Both the position numbers and the translations under genes were made by a program. The notes below the pieces were generated by a model, which was given only the letters and a program-made list of their open reading frames with translations, was not told where the DNA came from and made no database searches. 64,000 nucleotides of DNA. Origin: JANPPS01 sp965246835 (GTDB lineage: Bacteria; Pseudomonadota; Alphaproteobacteria; Acetobacterales; Acetobacteraceae). Below, in pieces: positions 18,035 to 26,239 of the stretch (positions within the stretch are counted from its first letter, which is position 1; each line of letters begins with the position of its first letter). The stretch lies in NCBI GenBank assembly GCA_965246835.1, contig CBDFFQ010000001.1, forward strand, positions 2,046,001 through 2,110,000, written 5' to 3'.

Positions 18035-18876
18035 GCGGCACCGCCGGGCATGTGGCCTACGTGCTGCGGGGCAACCCGGTCACCGCGCTGGCCGCGACGG
18101 GCACGGCGCTGCTGATCGCCGCGGCCCTGCTGGCGCCGTGGGTCGCGCCGTATGATCCCATCGCGTCCAATGTGTCTCATGCGCTGGAAGCGCCATCCGC
18201 CCTGCATTGGGCCGGCACGGACCAGTTGGGGCGGGACATCTTCAGCCGCATCCTGTGGGCGGCGCGGCTCGACCTGGTGATCGCCGCCTCTGCCGTAGGC
18301 CTGTCGTTTGCGGCGGGGGCGTCGATCGGCGCGCTCTGCGGCTATCGCGGCGGGCGGCTCGATCGCTGGGTCGGGCGGTTCGTGGACGTGCTGATGGCGT
18401 TCCCGCTGTTCGTGCTGGCGATGGCGCTGGTGGCGGCGCTGGGCAACCGGGTCGAGAACATCATCATCGCGACGGCAATCATCAACCTGCCGTTCTACAT
18501 CCGCTTCGCCCGCGCCGAAGTGAACGTACGCCGCAATGCCGGCTGGGTGGAGGCGGCGCGGGCGTGCGGCGAGGGGCATCTCTCGATCGTGCTGCGGACG
18601 TTGCTGCCCAACGTGCTGCCGGCGATGGCGGTGCAGGTGTCGTTGAACCTCGGCTGGGCGATCCTGAACGCGGCCGGGCTGTCGTTCATCGGGCTGGGCG
18701 TCACGGCCCCCACGCCGGAATGGGGCATCATGGTGGCGGAGGGCGCGCGCTTCATCGGCACCGGGAAATGGTGGCTGGTGGCGTTCCCGGGCCTGGCGCT
18801 CATGCTGGCGGTGCTGTGCTTCAACCTGCTGGGCGACGGGCTGCGGGACATGCTGGATCCCCGGATGCGAACATGA
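18031..18876 (+). CDS. Peptide-type ABC importer permease (DppC-like)
   Basis: A 281-residue partner permease. Typical DppC features are WVAPYDPIASNV, HWAGTDQLGRDIFSRILWAAR and the EAA loop WVEAARACGEGHLSIVLRTL. The start is the GTG at 18031, overlapping the previous stop as GTGA. It ends with DPRMRT, the family's usual C-terminal DPR motif, and its stop overlaps the ATG of the ATPase gene. Confidence 0.92.
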   Translation: MSGTAGHVAYVLRGNPVTALAATGTALLIAAALLAPWVAPYDPIASNVSHALEAPSALHWAGTDQLGRDIFSRILWAARLDLVIAASAVGLSFAAGASIGALCGYRGGRLDRWVGRFVDVLMAFPLFVLAMALVAALGNRVENIIIATAIINLPFYIRFARAEVNVRRNAGWVEAARACGEGHLSIVLRTLLPNVLPAMAVQVSLNLGWAILNAAGLSFIGLGVTAPTPEWGIMVAEGARFIGTGKWWLVAFPGLALMLAVLCFNLLGDGLRDMLDPRMRT

Positions 18877-20516
18877 CGCTCCTGCGGGTCGAGGGGTTGG
18901 AGGTCGCGTTCCGCACCCGGCATGGCGTGGTGCCGGCGCTGCGCCAGGTGGATGTCACGCTCGACCGGGGCGAGACGCTGGGCATCGTGGGCGAAAGCGG
19001 CTCCGGCAAATCCGTCACGGCGCTCGCGATCATGCGGTTGCTGGACCGGGCCGGGCGCATCACGGCCGGGCGGGTGCTGTTCGAGGGGCAGGACATGGCC
19101 ACGGCCGGGGGCGCGGCGTTGCGGAGCCTGCGCGGGGCGGCGCTGTCCATGATCTTCCAGAACCCCCGCGCCGCGCTGAACCCGATCCGCACGGTGGGGC
19201 AGCAGATCGCCGACGTGCTGCAGGCCCATGCGCCGCTCAGCGCCACGGCGGCGCGGACCCGGGCGCTCGATCTGCTGCGCGCCGTGCTGATCCACGATCC
19301 CGAGGCCCGGCTCCGCGCCTACCCGGCCGAGCTCTCGGGCGGCATGTGCCAGCGGGTCATGATCGCCATGGCGATCGCGTGCTCGCCGCGGCTGCTGATC
19401 GCGGATGAGCCGACCACCGGGCTCGATGTCACCACGCAAAAAACGGTCATGGACCTGCTGGCCGGCATCACCCGGGACCGTGGCATGGCGATGATCCTGA
19501 TCACGCATGACCTTGGCCTCGCGGCGCGGTATTGCGGCGCCATCGCCGTGATGGAGGCCGGGCGCGTGGTGGAGCGGGGGCCGACCGCCGCGCTGTTCCG
19601 GTCCGCGGCGCACCCCTATACGCGCCGCCTGATCGCCGCCTCCCCCACCCGGGTTTCCACCCTGGCCAGCCTGGCCGCTGCGCCCGAGGCGCCCGCTGCG
19701 AAGCGGGCCATTCCGCCCGGCACCGGCGCCTTGCTGGAGGTCGTTGGTCTGCACAAGAGCTTCCCCGGACCGGTCCATGCGGTCCGCGGCGTGTCGTTCG
19801 CGATCGCGCCGGGCGGCAGTCTGGGGCTGGTGGGCGAGAGCGGGTCGGGCAAGAGCACGCTGTCCCGCCTGGTGTGCCGGCTGCTGGACCCCGACGCCGG
19901 GGACATCGTTTTCCGTGGTGAGCCGATCGCGGCGGTCCCGGCGCGGGAGTTCCATCGCGCCCCGCAGCGCCGGGCCATCCAGATCGTGTTCCAGGACCCG
20001 CATGACAGCCTGAACCCCCGCCTCAATGCGTTCGACGCGATCGCCCATCCGCTGCGCCGGCTGGAGGGCCTGCGCGACGGCGCCGGGCTGACATCGCGGG
20101 TGCAGGAGGCAGCGTCCCGCGCCGGGCTGCCGCTCAATCTGCTGACCCGGCTGCCGCATCAGCTCTCGGGCGGGCAGAAGGCCCGCATCGGCATCGCCCG
20201 CGCCCTGGCGCCCCGCCCGGCGCTGCTGGTGCTGGACGAGCCGACGGCGGCGCTCGATGTCTCGATCCAGGCCGGCGTGCTGCAATTGCTGGACCGGTTG
20301 CGGCGGCAGGATGGCGTGGCGCTGCTGTTCGTGAGCCATGACCTGAATGTGGTGCGCATGATGTGCGACGAGCTCGTGGTGTTGCAGCACGGCCAGGTGG
20401 TGGAGGCCGGGCCGAGTGCCAGCGTGTTCGCCGCGCCCAGCGCCGACTACACACGCTTGCTGCTGGACGCCGTCCCGCATTTCGACCCGGCGTCCAGCGA
20501 AAGGGTGCCCGCATGA
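18873..20516 (+). CDS. Fused peptide ABC importer ATPase (DppD-DppF in one chain)
   Basis: A 547-residue protein with two complete nucleotide-binding domains joined by a short linker around residues 265-285. Domain 1 has GESGSGKS and the signature LSGGMCQRVMIAMAIA, and domain 2 has GESGSGKST, the signature LSGGQKARIGIARAL and Walker B LLVLDEPTAALD. Both halves end with the oligopeptide-importer C-terminal region (HPYTRRLIAASP in domain 1, SADYTRLLLDAVP in domain 2). Separate D and F subunits are the classical arrangement; fusions as in GsiA and YejF are known. It completes the importer that began at 14479. Confidence 0.93.
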   Translation: MTLLRVEGLEVAFRTRHGVVPALRQVDVTLDRGETLGIVGESGSGKSVTALAIMRLLDRAGRITAGRVLFEGQDMATAGGAALRSLRGAALSMIFQNPRAALNPIRTVGQQIADVLQAHAPLSATAARTRALDLLRAVLIHDPEARLRAYPAELSGGMCQRVMIAMAIACSPRLLIADEPTTGLDVTTQKTVMDLLAGITRDRGMAMILITHDLGLAARYCGAIAVMEAGRVVERGPTAALFRSAAHPYTRRLIAASPTRVSTLASLAAAPEAPAAKRAIPPGTGALLEVVGLHKSFPGPVHAVRGVSFAIAPGGSLGLVGESGSGKSTLSRLVCRLLDPDAGDIVFRGEPIAAVPAREFHRAPQRRAIQIVFQDPHDSLNPRLNAFDAIAHPLRRLEGLRDGAGLTSRVQEAASRAGLPLNLLTRLPHQLSGGQKARIGIARALAPRPALLVLDEPTAALDVSIQAGVLQLLDRLRRQDGVALLFVSHDLNVVRMMCDELVVLQHGQVVEAGPSASVFAAPSADYTRLLLDAVPHFDPASSERVPA

Positions 20517-20526
20517 GGCTGCCCGC

Positions 20527-21288
20527 ATGAAGCTGGGGGCCCGGGTGGCGGTCGTGACCGGTGGCGGCTCCGGCATCGGGCGGGCCGCGGCGCTGCTGTT
20601 CGCGCGGGAGGGCGCGCGGGTCTGCCTCGTGGACCGTGATGGCCCGGCCGCCGAGGCCGTTTCTGCCGACATTGCGGCCCAAGGCGGGGAGGCCATGGTC
20701 CTTGTCAGCGATGTCGGAGACGGCGCGCAGGCCGAGGCGGATGCGGCTGAAGTCCTGGCGCGCTGGGGCCGGATCGACGTGCTGATGACCGCGGCCGGCT
20801 TTTCCTGCGGCGGCACCGTGCTGACCACGGCCACGGCCGACTGGGACGCAGTGCTGCGCGCGAATCTGGGCGGCACCTGGTTGTGGTCCCGCGCCGTGCT
20901 GCCGGCCATGCAGGCGCAGCGCCGGGGCAGCATCGTGACGGTCGCGTCCCAGCTGGCGCGGGCCGGGGGCCGCAACAACAGCGCCTACATCGCCGCCAAG
21001 GGGGCCATCCTGAGCCTTACGCGGACCATGGCGCTCGATTTCGTGGGTGACGGCATCCGGGTCAACGCCATCCTCCCCGGCGCGATCGACACCCCCCTGC
21101 TGGCCCGCAGCTTCGCCCGCCATGCCGACCCGGCGCCGATCCGGGACGCCTCCCTCGCTCGCCACCCGATGCACCGCTTCGGCTTGGCGGAGGAGGTGGC
21201 GGAGGCCGCGCTCTACCTCGCCAGCGACGCCAGCAGCTTCACCACCGGCACGGAGCTGGTGGTGGATGGCGGCTGGCTGGCAGGATGA
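20527..21288 (+). CDS. Short-chain dehydrogenase/reductase
   Basis: A 253-residue classical SDR that oxidises or reduces an alcohol or ketone with NAD(P). The cofactor motif TGGGSGIG lies at about 11-18, the catalytic Ser region is VTVASQL, and Tyr/Lys are in SAYIAAK. The PGAIDTPLL loop and the C-terminal DGGWLAG are typical. An Asp at the end of strand 2 (LVDRD) favours NAD over NADP. The ATG at 20527 lies 10 bp after the ATPase stop and its own stop overlaps the next ATG. The substrate is unknown. Confidence 0.9.
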   Translation: MKLGARVAVVTGGGSGIGRAAALLFAREGARVCLVDRDGPAAEAVSADIAAQGGEAMVLVSDVGDGAQAEADAAEVLARWGRIDVLMTAAGFSCGGTVLTTATADWDAVLRANLGGTWLWSRAVLPAMQAQRRGSIVTVASQLARAGGRNNSAYIAAKGAILSLTRTMALDFVGDGIRVNAILPGAIDTPLLARSFARHADPAPIRDASLARHPMHRFGLAEEVAEAALYLASDASSFTTGTELVVDGGWLAG

Positions 21289-22247
21289 TGAGCACGCTGA
21301 TCACCGGCGCCAGTGGCTTCGTCGGCCTGGCGCTGACCGAGGCGTTGCTGGCGGAGGGGCATGACGTCATGGGCCTCGACCAGGCTCCGGCGCCCGACGC
21401 CGCCCGCGCCTGCTTCGCCGCCTTGCCCGGCGTTTATCGTGGCGTAGTGGGCGATGTGCGCGACACCGCGGTGGTGGCCGGCGCGATGAAGGGCGTGGAC
21501 CGGATGGTTGTGCTGGCTGCGATCACCGCCGGTCCGGCCCGGGAAGCCGCGGAGCCCGAGGCGGTGATCGCCGTGAACGTCGGCGCCGTCGCGACCGCGG
21601 TTCGGCTCGCGATCGGTGCCGGACTGCGGCGCGTGGTGCTGGCCAGCTCGGTCGCGGTATATGGCGCACAGGCCGATACGCCGGGTCCGTTGATGGAGGA
21701 GGCGCGTTGCGCGCCGCGGACGCTGTATGGCATCACGAAATACGCTGCCGAGGCCGTGGCCGCGCGGCTGGCGACGCAAGGCGGGTTGGACCTGGTGATC
21801 GCCCGCCTCGGCGCCTGCTTCGGTCCGTGGGAGCACGCGACGGGCCTGCGGGACACGCTCAGCCCGCAGCAGCAGGTGATGGCGGGCCGGCACTCCGGGG
21901 GCGTGGTGCTGGCGGCCGATGCCGTGCGGGACTGGCTGTATGTGCGTGACGCCGCGGCGGGGCTGGTGGCGTTGCTGACGGCGCCGACGCTGGGCTATCC
22001 CCTATATAATGTGGGCGCCGGGCGGGAGTGGCCGCTCTCGGCCTGGTGCGATGCCGTCGGCGTTCCGTGGCGGATCGGCCCGGCGCCGCACATTGCCACC
22101 TGGAGCGACCGCCCCTCTGCCTCCATCGCGCGCTTGCAGCAGGATACCGGCTTTTCACCGCGGTTCGATGCCGGGGCGGCGGCGCGGGATTGGCGCGGTT
22201 TCCTGGCCCGAACCGGGTCCGGCACCCTCGATCCCCGGCCCTCCTGA
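21285..22247 (+). CDS. NAD-dependent epimerase/dehydratase (extended SDR)
   Basis: A 320-residue extended SDR with TGASGFVG near the N terminus, an ASSVAVYG catalytic Ser region and YGITK as the Tyr-x3-Lys pair. The later RDWLYVRDAAAGLVAL stretch is the substrate-side motif of nucleotide-sugar epimerases and related lactone-forming enzymes. It overlaps the SDR gene by four bases, so the two may act in sequence on the product imported or released by the upstream module. The specific substrate is not readable. Confidence 0.88.
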   Translation: MMSTLITGASGFVGLALTEALLAEGHDVMGLDQAPAPDAARACFAALPGVYRGVVGDVRDTAVVAGAMKGVDRMVVLAAITAGPAREAAEPEAVIAVNVGAVATAVRLAIGAGLRRVVLASSVAVYGAQADTPGPLMEEARCAPRTLYGITKYAAEAVAARLATQGGLDLVIARLGACFGPWEHATGLRDTLSPQQQVMAGRHSGGVVLAADAVRDWLYVRDAAAGLVALLTAPTLGYPLYNVGAGREWPLSAWCDAVGVPWRIGPAPHIATWSDRPSASIARLQQDTGFSPRFDAGAAARDWRGFLARTGSGTLDPRPS

Positions 22248-22262
22248 CCGCGGGCGGCGACA

Positions 22263-23093
22263 TCAGACCGGTTTCGCCATCGCCCGCCCGCCCGGAGCGT
22301 GCCCCAACAGGCGCGTGCCCAGCGTCAGCAGGGCGAGCGCCGCCGCATAGACCAGCACCTGGATACCGGCCGGGCGGTCCGTGTAGCCCACCAGCGCATG
22401 CAGGGCCCGGCCCGCGATGCCTTTCTGGTCCAGCAGCCACGCCGTGTCCCACGCCCGGGTGCCGAGGGCCGGCAGCCAATCCGCCTGCACCAGATACCCC
22501 GCGGCCTGCGCCGCCATGCCGGCCGCCATCAGCGACAGCAGCACGTTGGTGACCTTGAACAGATGCCGGGTCGGGATGGCGACCAGGCCGCGATACATCA
22601 GCACCGACACCACCATGCCACCCGCGATGCCCAGCAGCGAGCCGCCGGCCAGCGCCAGCGCACCGTTTCCCTGGGCCGCCAGCCCATACATGAACAGCAC
22701 GACCTCCGCCCCTTCCCGCAGCACGGCGGCGCCGATCACCACGGCCAGCGCGATCAAGGTGCGGCCGCCGCTGGCGACGTCCCGTCCCAGCGCCTGCATT
22801 TCCCCGGCCATCTCGCGCCCGTGCCGGGCCATCCAGATCGTATGCCAGCCGAGCATCAGGGCGGCGATGCCGAGGATGCCGGCGTTGAACACCTCCTGCC
22901 CCACACCCTGCATGGCATCCGCCAGCGCGCCGGCAAAGGCCGCGACCACGCAGGCGCCCGCCAGTCCGCCGCCGATCCCGCCCAGCACCCAGCGCCCCCG
23001 GCCCGGCACCCCGCGCGTGGCGCCCAGCACGATGCCCAGGATCAGCCCGGCCTCGAACACCTCCCGGAACACGATCAATGCGGCTGCCAGCAT
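22263..23093 (-). CDS. FTR1-family high-affinity iron permease
   Basis: A 276-residue membrane protein with about seven hydrophobic segments. It carries both REXXE iron motifs of the FTR1/EfeU family: R10-E-V-F-E14 and R126-E-G-A-E130. The ATG at 23093 gives the REXXE motif within the first membrane segment, as is usual; the longer upstream frame reads through the preceding gene. It lies 5 bp downstream of the cupredoxin gene, so the two form a ferrous/ferric iron uptake unit. No EfeB-type peroxidase is adjacent. Confidence 0.92.
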   Translation of the reverse strand: MLAAALIVFREVFEAGLILGIVLGATRGVPGRGRWVLGGIGGGLAGACVVAAFAGALADAMQGVGQEVFNAGILGIAALMLGWHTIWMARHGREMAGEMQALGRDVASGGRTLIALAVVIGAAVLREGAEVVLFMYGLAAQGNGALALAGGSLLGIAGGMVVSVLMYRGLVAIPTRHLFKVTNVLLSLMAAGMAAQAAGYLVQADWLPALGTRAWDTAWLLDQKGIAGRALHALVGYTDRPAGIQVLVYAAALALLTLGTRLLGHAPGGRAMAKPV

Positions 23094-23098
23094 CGCCT

Positions 23099-23455
23099 TT
23101 ACTCCTTGGCCGTCTGCTGGACGGCGATCAGGACACCCTTGGCCTGGTTGTTGAACTCGTCCTCGAACGGATAGCGCCCGGGCTGCAGCGGTCCCACGCG
23201 GATCGTGGCTTCGCGCCCGGCGGAGATGATCTTTTCGGCGCCGAGCTCCTTGCTTTCGAACTCGGCCGGCGTCGGGTCCTCGTTCTTGACCACCAGCACG
23301 AACCGGATGCCGGCCGGCACCTGCAACTCGCTGGGCGTGAACTGGTGATCCTTGAGCGTCAATCGGAACACTGGCGTTTCCTGCGCGCCGGCCGGGGCGT
23401 GGAACGCAAGCAGGGCGGCAAGGGCGGCGGCCCCGGCCAGATGAATACGTTGCAT
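23099..23455 (-). CDS. Periplasmic cupredoxin-like protein of the iron-uptake operon
   Basis: A 118-residue protein with a signal peptide (cleavage likely near AGAQ) and a single cupredoxin-fold domain similar to the N-terminal domain of EfeO. Strands such as FRLTLKDHQFTPSELQVPAG and the loop NEDPTPAEFES are recognisable. The domain presumably binds or oxidises metal for the FTR1 permease encoded just downstream. The start at 23455 faces a promoter region shared with a divergent gene. Confidence 0.85.
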   Translation of the reverse strand: MQRIHLAGAAALAALLAFHAPAGAQETPVFRLTLKDHQFTPSELQVPAGIRFVLVVKNEDPTPAEFESKELGAEKIISAGREATIRVGPLQPGRYPFEDEFNNQAKGVLIAVQQTAKE

Positions 23456-23475
23456 GAAGAGGTCTCCGTTTCCAG

Positions 23476-23529
23476 TTGCAAGTGATTATCAATAGCGTTA
23501 GCTCAGACGTCAATGCGAATCACTCGCAA
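23476..23529. promoter_or_regulatory. Inverted-repeat operator candidate between two divergent iron-related operons
   Basis: Two 12-bp arms face each other: ttgcaagtgatt (23476-23487) and aatcactcgcaa (23518-23529), with one mismatch, across a 30-bp spacer. The spacer includes AT-rich tatcaatagcgtta. The position between a permease/cupredoxin operon and an outer-membrane/periplasmic operon suggests a shared iron-responsive regulator such as a Fur or Irr type protein. The site does not match a standard Fur box well. Confidence 0.55.
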
Positions 23530-23543
23530 CTTGGAGTCTGCCC

Positions 23544-24401
23544 ATGTTTCCGTCCTTTCCCACCCACCGCCGCGCCGCCGCCATGACCGCGGCCGCACTC
23601 CTGCTCGCCACACCGACGGGGGCTGCGCCGGGGATGACGCCCGCCTTGCCGAATGCGATCTGCCACGCCAAGCCACCCCGGGTCGTGCATGCCTGGGCGC
23701 GCAGGATCACGCTGTCGGACACCGGTGTGGTGACGATCGCCACTCCCGCCGCCATCAGCGCCGAAGACCATGCGGAGCTGCTGTTCAAGCTCGGCTTGCT
23801 GGAGGGGCACCTGATGGTCGGCCGCGAGCTGATCGAGGCGAACCAACCGCGCCTGGCGCTGCCGCATTTCGGCCACCCCGTGCGGGAGCTGTATGATGAC
23901 ATCCAAAGCGAGCTGAAGCGCCGCGGCGTGGCTGCCTTCGACACCGATCTGATCGCGCTCGAGGCGCTGGTGGCCGGCAAGCCGCGGGATCCCGGGACCA
24001 TGGCCAAATACGACGGCGTCATCCGCACCATCACGGCGGTGCGCGCCACTGTCCCGGCCGGGCTGCTGGACAGCGAGCGGTTCATGCTGGGCGTGCTGGG
24101 AGAGATCGCGACGATCGCGGCCGAAGACTACAGCGAATCGATCGAGGGCGGCCGGATCGAGAAACCGGTCGAGTATCACGACAGCCGCGGCTACCTCGCC
24201 TACGCCAGTCAGGAGCTGAAACGGCTCGAGGCGCAGCCAGACCTGCGCGGCTCCGCCCGACTGGCCGTGGCGCGGGCGCGGCTGCAGGACATGCAGGCCA
24301 TCGTCGGCCCCCTGCTGCCGCCGGACCGGCCGATCAAGTCGGTTGCGGCCTACAAGGCCATCGTCGGCCAGTTCAAGCAGGCCGCCGCCCCCGGCGCCTG
24401 A
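23544..24401 (+). CDS. Predicted periplasmic helical protein of the iron locus
   Basis: A 285-residue protein with a Thr/Ala-rich signal peptide (cleavage near ATPTGAAPG). The mature part is mostly helical and carries clustered potential metal ligands: E88-G-H-L around residue 89, E95, H108 and H111 (ALPHFGHPVREL). It resembles in style the helical domain of EfeO/EfeM-type iron carriers but I cannot assign it to that family. It is divergent from the FTR1 operon and starts an operon with an outer-membrane protein, so a role in metal uptake is inferred. Confidence 0.7.
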   Translation: MFPSFPTHRRAAAMTAAALLLATPTGAAPGMTPALPNAICHAKPPRVVHAWARRITLSDTGVVTIATPAAISAEDHAELLFKLGLLEGHLMVGRELIEANQPRLALPHFGHPVRELYDDIQSELKRRGVAAFDTDLIALEALVAGKPRDPGTMAKYDGVIRTITAVRATVPAGLLDSERFMLGVLGEIATIAAEDYSESIEGGRIEKPVEYHDSRGYLAYASQELKRLEAQPDLRGSARLAVARARLQDMQAIVGPLLPPDRPIKSVAAYKAIVGQFKQAAAPGA

Positions 24402-24435
24402 CTCCCCTTCGCTGTCCGACCCGAGGAACTCCGCC

Positions 24436-25620
24436 ATGCCCAGCATGATCGCGGCACGCCTGGCCCTGTGCGCCTGGCTGCTGACACTGTGCCCTTTAAC
24501 CCAGGCTTTGGCCCAGACACCGTCCGGGAATCCGCAATCCACGCCCAGCGGCGACGGCGCCACGGGCAATCCGCAGCAGGGGGTGGCGGCCGCCCCGGAA
24601 GCCGGCGCCGGCGTCACCTATGGCGGTGAGATCGACACCAAGGTCCAGGTCGATGCCCGCTTCAACCGCACCCGCGCCGGCTATGCCGAAATCTATGCCA
24701 AATCGGTCGGCACGGCTTACGTCAACCTCGGCAGCGCCGTCTCGCTCCGGGCGGAGGGGACCTATGAGCGGTTCCGCAACCAATCCGCCACCACCGCCTT
24801 CAACGGGGAGGGGCTGTATCTGAGCCAGCTGTATGCGACCTACACGCTCGGCCCCGTCACGGCCTATGCCGGCAAGATCCATCCCCGCTTCTCGGTCGGT
24901 TACAACCAGGTGCCCGGCATCTACGACACCTTCGCCAACGACTACGAACAGAAGGAGCGGATCGGGATGGGCGCGCTGGTGGCGGTGCTGCCGGGCTATG
25001 GGCGGCACATTTTGTCGGCCGAGGCCTATTACCGGGACAACACGTTCCTGAGCCGCGCCCTGTTCAGCAATGCCAACCCGGACGATCCGGCCACCCTGCG
25101 CCCCGGGCGCCTCCGCACGCGGCAGGGCGGCGCCGGCAACACCGGCGGGCTCGACAGCTTCGACGTGGCGTTGGATGGAGGCCGCATCCCGGGGCTGGAG
25201 CGCCTCCGCTACCATCTGGGCGTCACGCGCCAGGGGGTGAAGCAGGCGGAGGAGCGGCCGGAGACCGGATACACGGCGGCATTGTCTTACGAGGTCCGGC
25301 TGTCGCCCCGGGTGTCCATGACGCCGTTCGTTGAATATGCGCATTTCGACAATTTCGGCGGCGCCCCGGGCGAGCGGCGGGACTACGCGGTCGGCGCCGT
25401 GGAGTTCGCCTATCGCAAATACGCACTCTCGTTCGTGGTGGCGCCGCGCCGGGTGGCGGCGCCCGGGGAGGCCACGCGGTGGGACCTGCAATACGGGACC
25501 ACGCTGAGCTACACGATCATGCCCCGCCTGGTGGTGTCGGCCGGCTACCAGCGCACCCGGGACGCCGGGCAGCTGGAAAACGTCTTCGGCACCGCGGTCA
25601 ACTACGTCCTGAGGTTCTGA
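24436..25620 (+). CDS. Outer-membrane beta-barrel protein (porin-like)
   Basis: A 394-residue protein with a signal peptide ending near ALAQ, a Pro/Gly/Gln-rich linker, and then alternating amphipathic strands with frequent aromatic residues through to a C-terminal Phe (NYVLRF). That ending is the signal for outer-membrane barrel assembly. The GGEIDTKVQVDARFNRT start and GLYLSQLYATYTLGPVTAYAG are porin-like. The ATG at 24436 follows a GAGGA sequence. It lies 34 bp after the periplasmic protein, so iron or metal-complex entry is a reasonable guess. Confidence 0.8.
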   Translation: MPSMIAARLALCAWLLTLCPLTQALAQTPSGNPQSTPSGDGATGNPQQGVAAAPEAGAGVTYGGEIDTKVQVDARFNRTRAGYAEIYAKSVGTAYVNLGSAVSLRAEGTYERFRNQSATTAFNGEGLYLSQLYATYTLGPVTAYAGKIHPRFSVGYNQVPGIYDTFANDYEQKERIGMGALVAVLPGYGRHILSAEAYYRDNTFLSRALFSNANPDDPATLRPGRLRTRQGGAGNTGGLDSFDVALDGGRIPGLERLRYHLGVTRQGVKQAEERPETGYTAALSYEVRLSPRVSMTPFVEYAHFDNFGGAPGERRDYAVGAVEFAYRKYALSFVVAPRRVAAPGEATRWDLQYGTTLSYTIMPRLVVSAGYQRTRDAGQLENVFGTAVNYVLRF

Positions 25621-25621
25621 G

Positions 25622-26224
25622 ATGCCGGGCGTCTATTCCGATTGGGCCTGGACCATCCCGTCGGACTGGCTGGTGTGGCTCGCGACCAGCAGCGTGCGGC
25701 TCGCGATCTATCGGCTGCAAGGCTGGCACGGGCCGCTCCGGCTGCTGCACATCATGGCGACTGCGGTGTTCTTCGGCGCGATCGTCGTGCTCGACCTTCG
25801 GTTGCTCGGGGTGAAAGGCCGCGACCTGGCGCTGGACGCGGTGGCCCGGCTGGTGCTGCCGGTCACGCATGCAAGCTTTGCGGCGATGCTCGTGAGCGGC
25901 GTCATGCTGTTCATGTATGACCCGATCCAGCAGGGCAGCCATAGCTGGTTCCTGCCAAAGATGGCGCTGCTGGCGCTGGCGGTGGCGAATGCGGCGGCGT
26001 TCAGCCTGCCGCGCCGGACGGGCCTGCGCGCGATCGGCGCCGGGCCCATGACCCGGCAGGCGCGGGTGGCTGGCGCGCTATCATTGGTGCTGTGGGCCGG
26101 TGTGATCGCAAGCGCGACCGCCAACCATGAGGAAAGGCCGCTGGTGCGGGGCCGCAGCGTGGTGCGGCCAGTGGTAAACGAGGTGCCAAACGCCTTGACG
26201 CCGTCAGGGCCGCCGCCAGGATAG
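25622..26224 (+). CDS. Small integral membrane protein, unknown function
   Basis: A 200-residue protein with about four hydrophobic segments, including LLHIMATAVFFGAIVVLDLRLLG and VTHASFAAMLVSGVMLFMYDP. His residues inside the first and second of these segments could bind haem or metal. It resembles uncharacterised DUF6644-type membrane proteins. It begins 1 bp after the porin-like gene and is the last member of that operon; its C terminus is a Pro-rich soluble tail. Confidence 0.7.
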   Translation: MPGVYSDWAWTIPSDWLVWLATSSVRLAIYRLQGWHGPLRLLHIMATAVFFGAIVVLDLRLLGVKGRDLALDAVARLVLPVTHASFAAMLVSGVMLFMYDPIQQGSHSWFLPKMALLALAVANAAAFSLPRRTGLRAIGAGPMTRQARVAGALSLVLWAGVIASATANHEERPLVRGRSVVRPVVNEVPNALTPSGPPPG

Positions 26225-26239
26225 CGCTGGGAGGCGACC

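Noticed and set aside
18495..20978. A long minus-strand frame opposite the fused ATPase
   Set aside because: The opposite strand carries complete ABC motifs; this frame is a shadow.
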